Assembly: GCF_021129235.1 (NCBI RefSeq)
Contig: NZ_JAJOMA010000030.1
Location: 1 to 64,000, forward strand
Direction of reading: 5' to 3'
Source: Kineosporia mesophila
GTDB lineage: Bacteria; Actinomycetota; Actinomycetes; Actinomycetales; Kineosporiaceae
DNA: 64,000 nt
Shown here: positions 1-7,805 of the stretch, one piece after another
Numbering within the stretch: position 1 is the first letter of the stretch
Layout: each line of letters begins with the position of its first letter
Program-made: the position numbers and the translations under genes
The notes under the pieces: model-generated
What the model was told of the DNA's origin: nothing
The model's database searches: none
Seen by the model: only the letters and a program-made list of their open reading frames with translations

Positions 1-1223
1 CCCGCGGCGCGGCCCAGCCCGCCCGGCCCGCCAGCCACTGCCTCACGACCGCCCAGATCGACCACGTCGTCCTCGAGCGCCATCACGTGGGCTTTGAGTG
101 GTCCGAAAGACGCTGGGACAGTTTTAGTCTGGTGACACCCAACTATCAGTGCCTTCTCCCGGGACACGAGTACAGCGCCGGCGACCCCGACGGGTTCATG
201 GTGCGCGAGGAGATCGTCGACTACCTGCGGGACTACGCGCGGACGTTCGATCCGCCGATCCACGAGGGCGTCGAGGTGATCCGGATGACGCATGACGGTC
301 ACCGATTCCAATTGCGGACGACGCGGGGCACCTTTCAGGCGTCCCAGGTCGTCATCGCCACCGGTGCCTATCATCGGCCGCGCATTCCTCGATTCGCGGA
401 ACGGCTCCCGGGCAGCGTGATTCAGATTCACTCCTCCGACTACAAGAACCCGGACCAGCTTCCCGAGGGCGCCACGCTGGTCGTCGGCACGGGTCAGTCC
501 GGCTGCCAGATCGCCGAGGACCTGCACCTGGCCGGTCGCACCGTGCACCTGGCGACCGGTCAGGCACCGCGGGTGGCCCGGTTCTACCGGGGCCGGGACT
601 GCATGACCTGGCTCGACGAGATAGGCCACTACACCAAGGGAATCACCGAGTTCGCCGATCAGGACGCGACTCGGCACAAAGTGAACCACTACGTCACGGG
701 CAGGGGCGGCGGCCGGGACATCGACCTGCGTGCCTTCGCCCGCGACGGCATGCATCTGTACGGCCGCCTCAAAGACATCACGGCCGAGGGCATCACGTTC
801 GACGACGACCTGAAGGCGAATCTGGACGGCGCCGATGCGGTCGCCGAGGGCATCAAGGATCTGATCGATGCCTACATCGAGTCCGAAAACCTCGACCAGC
901 CGACCGAAGACCGCTACACACCGGTCTGGGAACCCGACCCCGACGTCCTCACTCATCTCGATCCGGCGAAAAGCGCTATCACCTCGGTGATCTGGTGCAC
1001 CGGCTTCGACGCCGACTACCGCTGGGTGGATCTGCCGGTGTTCAACGGCCACGGCTACCCCTCGCACCACCGGGGCGTCACGAGCATGCCCGGACTGTAC
1101 GTGCTCGGCCTGCCCTGGCAATGGACCTGGGGCTCGGGCCGGTTCCGCGGTGTCGGTGACGACGCGCGTCACCTGACCGAGCACATCGTGCGCAACACCC
1201 AGAGCAAGCGCCAGGTCGCATGA
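1..1223 (+). CDS. MSMEG_0569-family flavin-dependent oxidoreductase (5' partial)
   Basis: The start lies left of the window; the frame is open from base 3. The product is a class-B-like FAD/NAD(P)H oxidoreductase. It shows the middle motif VVIATGAYHRPRIPRF and a second dinucleotide-binding glycine motif, VVGTGQSGCQIAEDL, near base 480-530. The C-terminal half ends in GLYVLGLPWQWTWGSGRF, as in the flavoprotein of Nit1C/MSMEG_05xx nitrogen-starvation clusters. The first readable residues should form the N-terminal FAD-binding GxGxxG but read GAAQPARPAS, just before a normal SHCLTTAQIDHVVLERH. The stop overlaps the next start (ATGA), so it heads or continues an operon. Its substrate is unknown; family assignment rests on both sequence and the neighbouring genes. 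Confidence 0.85.
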   Translation, partial: RGAAQPARPASHCLTTAQIDHVVLERHHVGFEWSERRWDSFSLVTPNYQCLLPGHEYSAGDPDGFMVREEIVDYLRDYARTFDPPIHEGVEVIRMTHDGHRFQLRTTRGTFQASQVVIATGAYHRPRIPRFAERLPGSVIQIHSSDYKNPDQLPEGATLVVGTGQSGCQIAEDLHLAGRTVHLATGQAPRVARFYRGRDCMTWLDEIGHYTKGITEFADQDATRHKVNHYVTGRGGGRDIDLRAFARDGMHLYGRLKDITAEGITFDDDLKANLDGADAVAEGIKDLIDAYIESENLDQPTEDRYTPVWEPDPDVLTHLDPAKSAITSVIWCTGFDADYRWVDLPVFNGHGYPSHHRGVTSMPGLYVLGLPWQWTWGSGRFRGVGDDARHLTEHIVRNTQSKRQVA

Positions 1224-2038
1224 GTCACTGCGATGCCCATCGCCATCTCGGCGTGATGCCGGAATTCCCGTTCTACGGCGGCCCTCCGATCCGCGCGGAT
1301 GTCACCGCCCGGGCCACGATCAAGGAGCTGATCGAGGACCTCGACCGGGAGAACACCGAGCGCGCGCTGGTCATCCCGAACTACGGCGTGCCGCAGCCGG
1401 ATCTGGCCTTCGGCTTCAACGAGCTGGTGGTCGAGGCCGCCCAGACCGACGATCGGATCCGGGCCGGGCTGTGGGTCTCGGCCAAGCCGTCAGACGCCGA
1501 ACGCACCGATCAGGCACTGAAACTGGCCGGGGAGCAGGGCGTCAAGGCACTCAAGCTCAGCTTCCTGCTGGGTGGCACGGTGGACGACGAGGCCGTGCAA
1601 CGGGGTCTCGCCAGGATCTTCACCACCGCGCGCGAGAAGAACCTCGTCGTTCACGTACACACCAGCCCGGGCGGCGCGAGTGACATCGACGAGATCGGCA
1701 AGCTCGTCGACCTCTACGCCGACGACGTCAAGCTGCATCTGGTGCACTTCGGCGGCGGCATGAGCGGCCACATGAAACTCATCGGCGGCCGCTTCTTCGA
1801 CTGGATCGGGCAGGGCAAGCAGGTCTACACAGACCTGTCCTGGGCGATCGGCTTCGCGCCGCGCTGGCTGGCGCAGGAGATCTCCCGGCGCGGCCTCGGC
1901 CACGACCGGGTGCTGTTCGCAAGTGATCAGCCCTGGGGCGATTTCGAGGGTGAATACGCCCGCCTGAAGGCAGGGTTCGGGGACGGCGAACTGGCCGACC
2001 ACGCGCTCCGCCGCACGTTCGGCACGCTGTACGACTAG
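1220..2038 (+). CDS. Metal-dependent amidohydrolase (amidohydrolase_2 / TIM-barrel)
   Basis: This 272-residue TIM-barrel hydrolase resembles the ACMSD / 2-pyrone-4,6-dicarboxylate lactonase branch. The HxH metal motif is at the extreme N-terminus (DAHRHLG), followed by a strand with KALKLSF, the HVHTSPGG histidines, LHLVHFGGG and the C-terminal metal aspartate in VLFASDQPWGDF. The start ATG overlaps the flavoprotein stop, implying translational coupling. Amidohydrolases are not among the core Nit1C genes I know, so this one may process the product of the nitrilase or flavoprotein. That role is inference; the substrate cannot be read from sequence. Confidence 0.8.
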   Translation: MSHCDAHRHLGVMPEFPFYGGPPIRADVTARATIKELIEDLDRENTERALVIPNYGVPQPDLAFGFNELVVEAAQTDDRIRAGLWVSAKPSDAERTDQALKLAGEQGVKALKLSFLLGGTVDDEAVQRGLARIFTTAREKNLVVHVHTSPGGASDIDEIGKLVDLYADDVKLHLVHFGGGMSGHMKLIGGRFFDWIGQGKQVYTDLSWAIGFAPRWLAQEISRRGLGHDRVLFASDQPWGDFEGEYARLKAGFGDGELADHALRRTFGTLYD

Positions 2039-2064
2039 GTCCCGACATCACCGGAGGAAAAGTC

Positions 2065-2577
2065 ATGGCCGACCTGACCGAGCTCGAGCGCAAGAGTCTC
2101 GACGAGATCCCCCACCCCTCGCTGCCCGAGGGTTCCAGCATCTACGGCGGCACCAAGGTCTTCCCCGACTACAAGGCCGAGAACGGCGAGACCTACTTCA
2201 CGCTCGTGCACGGTATCGCCCACGAGTCGTCGGTCAGCTTCGTCGCGATCCTGCAGGCCACCCGCGCTCTGCGGAAAGGCTTCGAGTCAGCGATCTACTT
2301 CTACGGCCCGGGCTCGCTCAATGCCCTGGCCACGCGCGGTTTCCCGACCACCGGAAACAGCGCCTTCCCGGGTGAGCACAACATCAACGACTCGCTGAAG
2401 ACATTCATCAAGGAGGGCGGCAAGGTCTACTGCTGCCGTTTCGGCCTGTCGCTGCACGGCGCCCGCGAGGAAGACCTGATCGAAGGGGTCATCCCGACGC
2501 ATCCTCTCGACGTCCAGGACGCGGTGATCCACTACGCACGCAAGGGCGCCATCATCAACTCGACCTACATGATCTGA
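2065..2577 (+). CDS. MSMEG_0572/Sll0783-family nitrogen starvation protein
   Basis: The 170-residue soluble protein starts at an ATG eight bases after a clear GGAGGAAA ribosome-binding site. It matches the family called Sll0783 in Synechocystis, MSMEG_0572 in mycobacteria and NitB in Nit1C clusters. Recognisable features are IYGGTKVFPDYKAENGE near the N-terminus, a conserved FPTTGNSAFPGEHNIN loop and KVYCCRFGLSLHGARE with a Cys-Cys pair. The fold resembles DsrE/sulfur-carrier-like proteins, but no catalytic role is established. In Pseudomonas the family's cluster is required for cyanide or nitrile assimilation. It lies 26 bases after the amidohydrolase and 10 before the radical SAM gene. Confidence 0.88.
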   Translation: MADLTELERKSLDEIPHPSLPEGSSIYGGTKVFPDYKAENGETYFTLVHGIAHESSVSFVAILQATRALRKGFESAIYFYGPGSLNALATRGFPTTGNSAFPGEHNINDSLKTFIKEGGKVYCCRFGLSLHGAREEDLIEGVIPTHPLDVQDAVIHYARKGAIINSTYMI

Positions 2578-2587
2578 GGTTCCCCTC

Positions 2588-3640
2588 ATGGACACCGTCA
2601 CGAGAGTGAACCTCGCGGTGCACGGCGTGCGCGTCGACGCCCCGGTGCGGCGCAGTAAGGGCGCCGGGCCGAGCGACGACGGGCACCTGGTTCTCGACGG
2701 CGAGAACGCGGCCCTGCCGATCGTTTCCGACAGCCCCTACGTCATCCGAGAGGGCCGGGTCTACGAGGGCAGGATCGATCTCGGGCTGTCGGTGAACACC
2801 GTGCGGCGGCCGAAGTTCTACGACCTGGTCACGGCCGACGGTGTCCCCTACGAGAAGATCGCCCTGCTGCACGGTCAAGACGTGCTGGCCACCACGGTCG
2901 TGCAGACCTGCGTCCGCTACGACGAGGCGGAACGCTGCCGGTTCTGCGCGATCGAGGAATCGCTGCGGCAGGGCTCGACCATCGCCGCGAAAACGCCCGC
3001 GCAGCTGGCGGAGGTGGCCGAGGCCGCGGTCCGGCTGGACGGTGTGCGGCAGATGGTCATGACCACCGGCACCACCACCGGCCCGGACCGCGGCGCACGC
3101 AATCTGGTGCGCTCGGTCCGGGCGGTGATAAAAGCCGTTCCCGGGTTGCCCATCCAGGTGCAGATCGAGCCGCCGAAAGATCTTCAGGTCATCACCGACC
3201 TGAAAGAGGCCGGGGCCCAGGCCATCGGCATCCACGTCGAGAGCATGGACGACGAGCTGCGACGCCGCTGGATGCCCGGCAAGGGCAGCGTGCCGATGGC
3301 CGAGTACGAGGCCGCCTGGGACGAGGCCGTGCGGGTCTTCGGCCGCAACAAGGTCTCCACGTACCTCCTCATCGGCCTGGGCGAGACGCCCGACGAGCTG
3401 GTGGCCGGGGCGAAAACCCTGATCGACCGCGGTGTCTACCCGTTCGTCGTCCCCATGCGCCCGATGATGGGCACCCTGGCCCGCCGCGACGGCGCCACCA
3501 CGGCGCCCGCGTCCGTCGTGACCGAGGTCACCGCCCGCGTCGGAGCCCTGCTGCGGGAGGCCGGGATGACCGGTGACGACCAGGGCGCCGGCTGCGCGGC
3601 CTGTGGAGCCTGTAGCGCTCTCAAGGCGGCCGGCGGATGA
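2588..3640 (+). CDS. MSMEG_0568-family radical SAM protein
   Basis: This 350-residue radical SAM enzyme corresponds to NitD of Nit1C clusters. The [4Fe-4S]/SAM motif is an unusual CX8CX2C, with Cys108, Cys117 and Cys120 in CVRYDEAERCRFC, rather than the canonical CX3CX2C. It is followed by a TIM-barrel core (MTTGTTTGPDRG, IGIHVESMDDELRRRW). The C-terminus has a second cysteine cluster, CAACGAC, which could hold an auxiliary cluster or bind a metal. The gene overlaps the next one by four bases (ATGA). The reaction is unknown; the family always travels with the nitrilase/GNAT/AIR-synthase-like genes seen here. Confidence 0.9.
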   Translation: MDTVTRVNLAVHGVRVDAPVRRSKGAGPSDDGHLVLDGENAALPIVSDSPYVIREGRVYEGRIDLGLSVNTVRRPKFYDLVTADGVPYEKIALLHGQDVLATTVVQTCVRYDEAERCRFCAIEESLRQGSTIAAKTPAQLAEVAEAAVRLDGVRQMVMTTGTTTGPDRGARNLVRSVRAVIKAVPGLPIQVQIEPPKDLQVITDLKEAGAQAIGIHVESMDDELRRRWMPGKGSVPMAEYEAAWDEAVRVFGRNKVSTYLLIGLGETPDELVAGAKTLIDRGVYPFVVPMRPMMGTLARRDGATTAPASVVTEVTARVGALLREAGMTGDDQGAGCAACGACSALKAAGG

Positions 3641-5064
3641 CCGAGATCCTGTTCCGCACGCTGCCGCGCGGGGGTGAACTCGGCGAGGCTCTCCTGCGTG
3701 ACCTGTCGGTACCGCGGCGCACGAGCGGTTTCGTGCTTGAGGACGCGGACGGTGAGACTCTCGCCGCCTATCACGCCTTGCGGCGTGAACAGTTCGTGGA
3801 GGAGCAAGGGCTCTTCGAGGGTAGCGACCTCGACGAGGTGGACGAAGACCCGCGCACCGTCGTGCTCGTGGCCCGCACCGCCGACGGCACGGTGCTCGGA
3901 GGGGTTCGACTCGGACCCGTCGGCGACCAGCCGGATGTCGGCTGGTGGCAGGGCGGGCGTCTGGTCGGCCGGGGCAATCTCGGGGCCGGTCCCGCGCTGG
4001 TGCGAGCGGCCTGCGCCCGGGCCGAGGCCGAGGGCGTGCTGCGGTTCGACGCCACCGTGCAGCCGCGGTACCGCCCGTTCTTCGCGAAACTCGGCTGGGA
4101 CCACGTGCGCGCCATCGAGGTCGCCGGTGCACCCCACGAACTCATGCGCTGGCCCGTCCACCGCATCCAGACTCTCACCGAGGCGACCAAACGCGACCTC
4201 GGCGTCCTCTTGCACGATTTCACCCACGATCAGAAGGGCCTCGGCGGAGCCGGTTTCATCGGCGACGACGGTGCCCCGGTGCCCGGTAGCGACCTGGTGG
4301 CCGCCTGCGACGCCATCCTGCCCTCAATGGTGGAACGCGACCCGGACTGGGCCGGCTGGTGCTCGGTGCTGGTCAATCTCAACGACCTGGCCGCGATGGG
4401 CGCCACCCCGGTCGCCCTGCTCGACTCCGTGGGCGCCCGCGACAGCTCCTTCGCCGCGCGCGTTCTCGGTGGTCTGCGCCGGGCGGGCCAGGCCTACGGA
4501 GTGCCGGTGATCGGCGGGCACACCCAGTTCGGCGTTCCGGCCTCGCTCAGTGTCACGGCTCTGGGCCGCACCGACAGCCCGGTGCCGGGAGGTGGCGGCC
4601 GGTCCGGCGACCGGATCCGGCTCACCGCCGACCTCGAGGGCGGATGGCGGCCGGGCTACAGCGGCCGGCAGTGGGACTCCACCTCGCACCGCACCACCAC
4701 CGAGCTCCGGTCCATGCTGAGTATGGTCGGGAGAAGTCTGCCCCGGGCCGCGAAAGACGTGTCGATGGCCGGGATCGCCGGAACGCTCGGCATGCTCGCC
4801 GAGGCCGGAGGGTGCGGGGCCGTGCTCGACGTGGCCGACGTGCCCCGTCCCGGTTCGGCCACCACCGGTGATTGGCTGACCTGCTTCCCGGGGTTCGGCA
4901 TGATCACGGCCGAGGAACCGGGATCGGGTGAGCCCTGGGCCGGACCGGCCGTCTCCGCGGTCTGCGGTGAGCTGGTCGAGGGCGCGGGAGTGCAGTTGCG
5001 CTGGCCCGACGGGGACATCACGCAAGCCGTTCCGGGAGCGGTGACAGGCCTCGGAAGTGCCTGA
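3637..5064 (+). CDS. GNAT acetyltransferase fused to AIR synthase-like protein (Sll0786-Sll0787 fusion)
   Basis: The 475-residue protein joins two Nit1C functions. Residues about 1-170 form a GNAT N-acetyltransferase (MSMEG_0567/Sll0786 type), with VVLVARTADGTVLGGVRLGP and RFDATVQPRYRPFFAKLGW. Residues about 175-475 form an AIR synthase/PurM-like ATP-binding domain (Sll0787 type), with LVNLNDLAAMGATPVALLDS, VIGGHTQFGVP and the C-terminal glycine-rich GMITAEEP region. In cyanobacteria and Pseudomonas these are separate genes; no stop or frameshift separates them here. ATP-dependent activation plus acyl transfer on the same substrate would be consistent, but is inference. The start overlaps the radical SAM stop by four bases. 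Confidence 0.88.
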   Translation: MTEILFRTLPRGGELGEALLRDLSVPRRTSGFVLEDADGETLAAYHALRREQFVEEQGLFEGSDLDEVDEDPRTVVLVARTADGTVLGGVRLGPVGDQPDVGWWQGGRLVGRGNLGAGPALVRAACARAEAEGVLRFDATVQPRYRPFFAKLGWDHVRAIEVAGAPHELMRWPVHRIQTLTEATKRDLGVLLHDFTHDQKGLGGAGFIGDDGAPVPGSDLVAACDAILPSMVERDPDWAGWCSVLVNLNDLAAMGATPVALLDSVGARDSSFAARVLGGLRRAGQAYGVPVIGGHTQFGVPASLSVTALGRTDSPVPGGGGRSGDRIRLTADLEGGWRPGYSGRQWDSTSHRTTTELRSMLSMVGRSLPRAAKDVSMAGIAGTLGMLAEAGGCGAVLDVADVPRPGSATTGDWLTCFPGFGMITAEEPGSGEPWAGPAVSAVCGELVEGAGVQLRWPDGDITQAVPGAVTGLGSA

Positions 5065-5085
5065 CCACGAACAGGAGTTGGAGTC

Positions 5086-5934
5086 ATGAGCGCCATTACG
5101 CTGGGGGTCGTCTCGGCGCCGTTCGACCGCGATCTGGAGGGCGACTTCGCCCGGGTCGCCGTGCTGATCGACGAGGCCCGGGGCCGGGGTGTGCAGTTGC
5201 TCGCCCTGCCCGAGGCCACGCTCGGCGGCTACCTCAGTGACCTACGCGGAAGCGCCCCACCGCCACCGGCTTTCCGGCAGGACGGGCCGGAGATCGCCCG
5301 CCTGGCCGCGCTGGCCGGGGAGATGGTGGTCTGCGCCGGTTACTGCGAGCAGACCGACGACGGGAAGCTCTACAACAGCGTGGTCTGCGTCGACGGCAGC
5401 GGGGTGCTGGGTAACCACCGCAAGGTGCACCAGCCGCTGCGGGAAGACGCGCACTACGCGGCGGGCCAGGAGTTCGCGGCGTTCGACACACCGGTCGGCC
5501 GGATCGGCATGATGATCTGTTATGACAAGGCATTCCCCGAGTCCGCGCGTTCGCTGGCCCTCGACGGCGCCCAGATCGTCGTCTGTGTCTCCGCGTGGCC
5601 AGGCAGTCGCACCAACGCCCCGGAGAATCTCGAGGACGACCGCTGGAAGCATCGTTTCGACATCTTCGACCAGGCCCGGGCGCTGGAGAACCAGATCGTC
5701 TGGCTCTCGGCCAACCAGAGCGGCAGTTTCGGTTCACTGCGCTTCGTCTCCAGCGCCAAGATCGTCGGGCCGGGTGGGGACGTGCTGGTCGGCACCGGGG
5801 TCGCCGAGGGTCTCGCGGTGGTGGAGGTCGATGTGGACGACGCCCTCACCCAGGCGCGGCGCTCGATGGGGCACTTGCGCGACCGGCGTCCGGCGGCTTA
5901 CACGACGCACGAACCGGTCGCTGTCGGGAGCTGA
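5086..5934 (+). CDS. Carbon-nitrogen hydrolase (nitrilase superfamily), intact triad
   Basis: The 282-residue hydrolase has the full nitrilase-superfamily Glu-Lys-Cys triad. Glu43 is in LLALPEATLGGYL, Lys113 in GNHRKVHQP and Cys145 in IGMMICYDKAFPE. The CYDxxFPE context is that of amidase-type branches rather than the CWEH of Nit6803-type true nitrilases, so it may act on an amide or carbamoyl group. It starts at ATG after a weak AGGAG about nine bases upstream, and a paralogue follows three bases after its stop. It occupies the place of the nitrilase in Nit1C clusters. A classical nitrilase gene might still lie left of the window. Confidence 0.87.
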   Translation: MSAITLGVVSAPFDRDLEGDFARVAVLIDEARGRGVQLLALPEATLGGYLSDLRGSAPPPPAFRQDGPEIARLAALAGEMVVCAGYCEQTDDGKLYNSVVCVDGSGVLGNHRKVHQPLREDAHYAAGQEFAAFDTPVGRIGMMICYDKAFPESARSLALDGAQIVVCVSAWPGSRTNAPENLEDDRWKHRFDIFDQARALENQIVWLSANQSGSFGSLRFVSSAKIVGPGGDVLVGTGVAEGLAVVEVDVDDALTQARRSMGHLRDRRPAAYTTHEPVAVGS

Positions 5935-5937
5935 CGA

Positions 5938-6768
5938 ATGAGCGAGGTCACGATCGCGGCCGTGGCGGCCGGCTTCGGCCGCGACCTGGACTTCGACCTG
6001 GCCCGGGTGCAGACGCTGATCGAGCAGGCCCGCCGGGCCGGTGCGGAACTGCTGGTCCTGCCCGACGCGGCTCTGGGCGGATACCTGCCCGACCTGCGCA
6101 ATCCCGATCCGGAATCGCTGCCACCGGCCCTGGAACCCGACCACGAGCTGATCGGCAAGGTGGCCGCGTCCGCTGCTGAGATGGTCGTCTGCATCGGCTA
6201 CTGCGAGCTGGGCGACGACGGTGAGACCCGGTACAACAGCGCGGTCTGCCTGAGCGGTGACGGGGTGCTCGGGCGGCACCGCAAGGTGCACCTGCCCCGG
6301 GGCGAGGAACGGGCCTACGCCCCCGGCCACACGTTCAGCGCGTTCGACACCCCGGTCGGCCGGGTCGGCATGCTCATCGACTACGACAAGACCTTTCCCG
6401 AGTCGGCGCGCTCCCTGGCCCTGGACGGGGCGGGCATCCTGGCCTGCCTGTCGGCCTGGCCGACGAACATCAGTAACCGGGCGCCCCGGATGAGCGACGA
6501 CCGGCAGTCCCGGTTGTTCGACCTCTACGACCGCTCCCGCGCCGCCGAGAACCAGGTGGTGCTGGCGTCGGCCAACCAGACCGGATCCCTGGGCGGCATG
6601 CGCTTCCTCGGGCAGGCCAAGGTGGTCGGCCCGGGTGGCGACATCCTGGCCCGCACCTGGGCCAAGGCCGGGCTGGCGGTGGCCACGGTCGATGTCGACG
6701 CGGAGATCACCCAGGCCCGCCGGGTCCTGGACCACCTCAGCGAACGCCGTCCCGACACCTACCGCTAG
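5938..6768 (+). CDS. Nitrilase-superfamily paralogue lacking catalytic Glu and Cys
   Basis: The 276-residue tandem paralogue of the preceding hydrolase can be aligned with it end to end. Two of three catalytic residues are replaced. The Glu is Asp43 (LLVLPDAALGGYL, codon GAC at 6064-6066) and the nucleophilic Cys is Asp148 (VGMLIDYDKTFPESARS, codon GAC at 6379-6381). Lys116 of HRKVH is kept, as is the surrounding fold sequence. The frame is open, in normal codon use, and three bases from its partner, so it is not decaying like a pseudogene. Nitrilases assemble into dimers and spirals, so a structural or regulatory subunit of the upstream enzyme is the likeliest role (inference). Confidence 0.85.
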   Translation: MSEVTIAAVAAGFGRDLDFDLARVQTLIEQARRAGAELLVLPDAALGGYLPDLRNPDPESLPPALEPDHELIGKVAASAAEMVVCIGYCELGDDGETRYNSAVCLSGDGVLGRHRKVHLPRGEERAYAPGHTFSAFDTPVGRVGMLIDYDKTFPESARSLALDGAGILACLSAWPTNISNRAPRMSDDRQSRLFDLYDRSRAAENQVVLASANQTGSLGGMRFLGQAKVVGPGGDILARTWAKAGLAVATVDVDAEITQARRVLDHLSERRPDTYR

Positions 6769-6782
6769 CGAACGGAAAACTC

Positions 6783-7064
6783 ATGCCCGAGATGTACTTC
6801 CGCGTCACCTGGCCCGACGGAACGGCCCAGCGCTGCTACTCGCCGAGCCTGGTGATCGAGGACTTCCTGAAGCCCGGCGAGCGCTACCCGGTGGCGGATT
6901 TCGTACGGCGCAGTGACGAGGCCCTGACCATCGCCTCGAACCGGGTGCGGGAGAAGTACGGCTTCGCCTGTACCAGCGCGGCGGCGATGCGTGACGAGAT
7001 CTGGGCCCGGGCGAAGGCCTGTCCGGAGGGTGAGGTTACGGTGGTGAGCTTCGAGCATCCCTGA
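6783..7064 (+). CDS. MSMEG_0570-family nitrogen starvation response protein
   Basis: This small 93-residue protein corresponds to MSMEG_0570/NitG, another constant member of the Nit1C set. It begins MPEMYFRVTWPDGTAQRCYSP, contains the conserved VIEDFLKPGERYPVADFVR segment, and is followed by a helical region ending VVSFEHP. It has no signal peptide or membrane helix. The gene starts 15 bases after the hydrolase-like paralogue and ends 16 bases before the IclR gene, so it is the last structural gene of the core operon. Its biochemical role is not known. Confidence 0.87.
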   Translation: MPEMYFRVTWPDGTAQRCYSPSLVIEDFLKPGERYPVADFVRRSDEALTIASNRVREKYGFACTSAAAMRDEIWARAKACPEGEVTVVSFEHP

Positions 7065-7079
7065 ACGGAGGTCTTCGCG

Positions 7080-7745
7080 GTGGCGGAACGGGAACCGAGA
7101 AGTGTCGTGGACGGCGCCTTCCGGGTGTTGCGGGCGCTGCCCGGCAGTGGGCCGGAGCATCAGGTGGCGACGCTCGCGCGGGCGACCGGGCTGCCCCGCC
7201 CCACGGTGCACCGTCTTCTGCGTCAGCTGCGGGAGTCCGGTGCGGTGGAGCTGCAGAACGGGCACTGGCACCTGGCCGCATCGCTGCTGGGCCTGGCCCA
7301 GCAGGTGGAGCCCCTGACCGGTCTTCGGGGAACCGCCTCGAAAGCGATGGCCGAGTTGCGTGAACAGACCGGGGCAGCGGTGTCTTTCGTGGTGCCGTCG
7401 GAAGATTCGTTCGTGGCGCTGGAGATGCTGCCCGGCCGTGACGCCCTGCCGATCGACGCCCGGAGCGGTGCACAGATGCCCGCGTCGACGGCGGCGGCGA
7501 TGGTGCTCACGCCCGGTCGCATCCCGGCGGCGCGGCGGCGGTCGTTCGGGGCGGCGGTCGACGACGAGCAGGTGCTGCCCGGGCTCACCTGCTACGCGGT
7601 GCCGGTCGCCCTGCCCCGGGGGCGGCGAGCGTCCTTGCAGGTCGCCACCGCCGCGCACCGGCCGGCGGAGCGTCTCGCGGCGCCCGTCCACCATGCCGCC
7701 GCGGCTCTCGAACAGGCTCTTGTCCGTTCAGCGGACAGGGCGTAG
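7080..7745 (+). CDS. IclR-family transcriptional regulator
   Basis: The 221-residue regulator has an N-terminal winged helix-turn-helix of IclR type. Residues 1-60 include VVDGAFRVLRALP and the recognition helix LPRPTVHRLLRQLRESGAV. A shortened ligand-binding domain follows (residues about 80-220, SFVVPSEDSFVALEMLPGRD). The start is a GTG behind GGAGGTCTTCGCG. It lies in the same direction directly after the Nit1C-like genes, so it probably controls them and itself. Proteobacterial Nit1C clusters use a sigma-54 activator instead. IclR effector domains are usually a little longer; no obvious frameshift explains this. Confidence 0.85.
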   Translation: MAEREPRSVVDGAFRVLRALPGSGPEHQVATLARATGLPRPTVHRLLRQLRESGAVELQNGHWHLAASLLGLAQQVEPLTGLRGTASKAMAELREQTGAAVSFVVPSEDSFVALEMLPGRDALPIDARSGAQMPASTAAAMVLTPGRIPAARRRSFGAAVDDEQVLPGLTCYAVPVALPRGRRASLQVATAAHRPAERLAAPVHHAAAALEQALVRSADRA

Positions 7746-7805
7746 GGGCCGGGCGGACCTTCCTCCATCGTGGCGGCGACCCATCCACGAACGGAAGGAA
7801 CTCTC

